Positions 5,903-6,638 of a stretch of 6,638 nt of DNA are shown here, piece after piece (the stretch's first letter is position 1; each line of letters starts with the position of its first letter). This DNA is from Bryobacterales bacterium (GTDB taxonomy: Bacteria > Acidobacteriota > Terriglobia > Bryobacterales > Bryobacteraceae), in the NCBI GenBank assembly GCA_003132865.1, contig PKYZ01000136.1, forward strand, positions 1 through 6,638, given 5' to 3'. A model generated the notes under the pieces. It ran no database searches. It saw nothing but the letters and a program-made list of their open reading frames with translations, and was not told the DNA's origin. The translations under genes were made by a program, and so were the position numbers.

Positions 5903-6638
5903 ATCGCCGTCATTTCTTCCTGGCTCAGGCCGGATGGCCGGCGCTGTTGGCATGCTCTGGCAGCGGCGCGCAACGCGCCACGGTGCGCACGGAAATAAAA
6001 CATTTGAAGCTACGTCACACTTGGACCACTACCATGTCCTCAAGTGACTACCGTGACACGCTCTACGCCGAGTATACCATGGGCGGCATCACGGGCCACG
6101 GCGAAGGCGCGCCCATCGTGCGCTATCGCGAGAACGCGGAAGGCGGGCGGCAGGCCGTGGAATCCGTGCGCGATCTGCTGGCGGCGGCCGATCCGTGGCA
6201 GTTCGCCAAGGTCATGCAGCAAGTGTTCGGCCGAGTGGAAGGCGAGTGGGCCGGCAAGGCGGCCATCGATATTGCGCTGATGGATTGGGTGGGACAGAAG
6301 CTGGGCGTGCCGCTCTATCGCTACTTCGGGCTAGACCCGCGCGATACGCCGGTTACGACGTTCTCCATCGGCATCGACAATCCCGAAAAGACGCGCCAGA
6401 AAGTGCGGGAGGCGGCCGATTTTCCGGTGCTGAAGATCAAGGTGGGTTTGGACACCGACGAAGCCACTATCGCCGCCGTGCGCAGCGCGACGGACAAGCC
6501 TCTGCGGGTGGACGCCAACGAAGGATGGAAGGACAAGGAAGAAGCCGTCCGCAAGATCAACTGGCTGGCCGGGCAAGGCGTCGAGTTCGTGGAACAGCCC
6601 ATGCCCGCCGAAATGCTGGACGAGATGCATTGGGTGCA
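5899..6638 (+). CDS. Dipeptide epimerase (L-Ala-D/L-Glu epimerase type, enolase superfamily) with Tat/lipoprotein leader; 3' end beyond window
   Basis: The frame is open from ATG 5899 to the window end (246 codons seen; family members are about 320-380 residues). The leader MNRRHFF has the twin-arginine pattern, followed by a hydrophobic stretch and LLAC (16-19), a plausible lipobox. The capping domain holds GEGAPIVRY (68-76), close to the GEA-P-RY signature of Ala-Glu epimerases, and AAIDIALMDW (121-130). The barrel starts with catalytic KIK (K179, K181), metal ligands D205 (VDANEGW) and E232 (VEQP). The third metal ligand and the second catalytic lysine should lie downstream. The enzyme would invert L-Ala-D-Glu to L-Ala-L-Glu. 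The ATGA overlap with the NlpC/P60 gene and the Shine-Dalgarno at 5888 show one operon, as in ykfB/ykfC. The well-known E. coli and Bacillus enzymes are cytoplasmic, so the leader is unusual. Another dipeptide specificity is possible. Confidence 0.88.
   Translation, partial: MNRRHFFLAQAGWPALLACSGSGAQRATVRTEIKHLKLRHTWTTTMSSSDYRDTLYAEYTMGGITGHGEGAPIVRYRENAEGGRQAVESVRDLLAAADPWQFAKVMQQVFGRVEGEWAGKAAIDIALMDWVGQKLGVPLYRYFGLDPRDTPVTTFSIGIDNPEKTRQKVREAADFPVLKIKVGLDTDEATIAAVRSATDKPLRVDANEGWKDKEEAVRKINWLAGQGVEFVEQPMPAEMLDEMHWV

Noticed and set aside
5048..5953. 301-residue open frame on the minus strand
   Set aside because: Antisense shadow of the NlpC/P60 gene, no recognisable domain, and it crosses the operon junction.
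6331..6630. 99-residue open frame on the minus strand near the window end
   Set aside because: Antisense to the epimerase, whose KxK, DANE and EQP motifs prove the plus-strand frame.
1..6638. CRISPR, tRNA, insertion sequence, prophage or defence-island content
   Set aside because: No spaced repeats, cloverleaf, transposase, integrase or phage-like motif was found on either strand; the lone dynamin GTPase is not enough to claim a defence system.

Overview
The window looks like chromosomal DNA from a GC-rich Gram-negative soil-type bacterium. My best guess is an acidobacterium of the Solibacter/Bryobacter kind. This rests on gene style only: a YtrA-type GntR regulator next to a DUF1648/DUF5808 membrane protein, an Ala-Glu-type epimerase with a twin-arginine leader, a DUF3887 hydrolase, and GC-rich codon use. 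There is no rRNA or other marker gene to confirm it. I see no insertion sequence, CRISPR array, tRNA or phage gene.

Layout. (1) 11-2041, minus strand: an intact 676-residue dynamin-like large GTPase with an unusually long helical region before the G domain. Its mRNA leader can fold so that both the Shine-Dalgarno-like AGGA and the AUG are paired. (2) 2042-2177: a 136-base divergent intergenic region with possible promoters for both flanking genes. (3) 2178-3494, plus: an exported DUF3887 + alpha/beta-hydrolase protein, possibly read from a leaderless mRNA. (4) About 3584-4948, plus: a YtrA-type GntR regulator with no normal start codon, overlapping by ATGA a DUF1648-DUF5808 membrane protein that is broken by four one-base indels. 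(5) 4949-5056: a short intergenic stretch with GC-rich hairpins. (6) 5057-5902, plus: a secreted cell-wall peptidase (two SH3b domains + NlpC/P60, YkfC-like), overlapping by ATGA (7) 5899 to beyond 6638: an Ala-Glu-type dipeptide epimerase of the enolase superfamily with a Tat/lipoprotein leader, cut off by the window end.

How the genes fit together. The clearest pathway is the last pair. The NlpC/P60 enzyme should release L-Ala-gamma-D-Glu from peptidoglycan stem peptides, and the epimerase should convert it to L-Ala-L-Glu, which ordinary peptidases can use. This matches the ykfB/ykfC partnership of Bacillus, but here both proteins carry export signals, so the route appears to sit outside the cytoplasm. 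The regulator/membrane-protein pair looks like a self-regulating envelope module that is recently decayed, unless the indels are sequence errors. The GTPase and the hydrolase are separate divergent units with no evident link to the rest.
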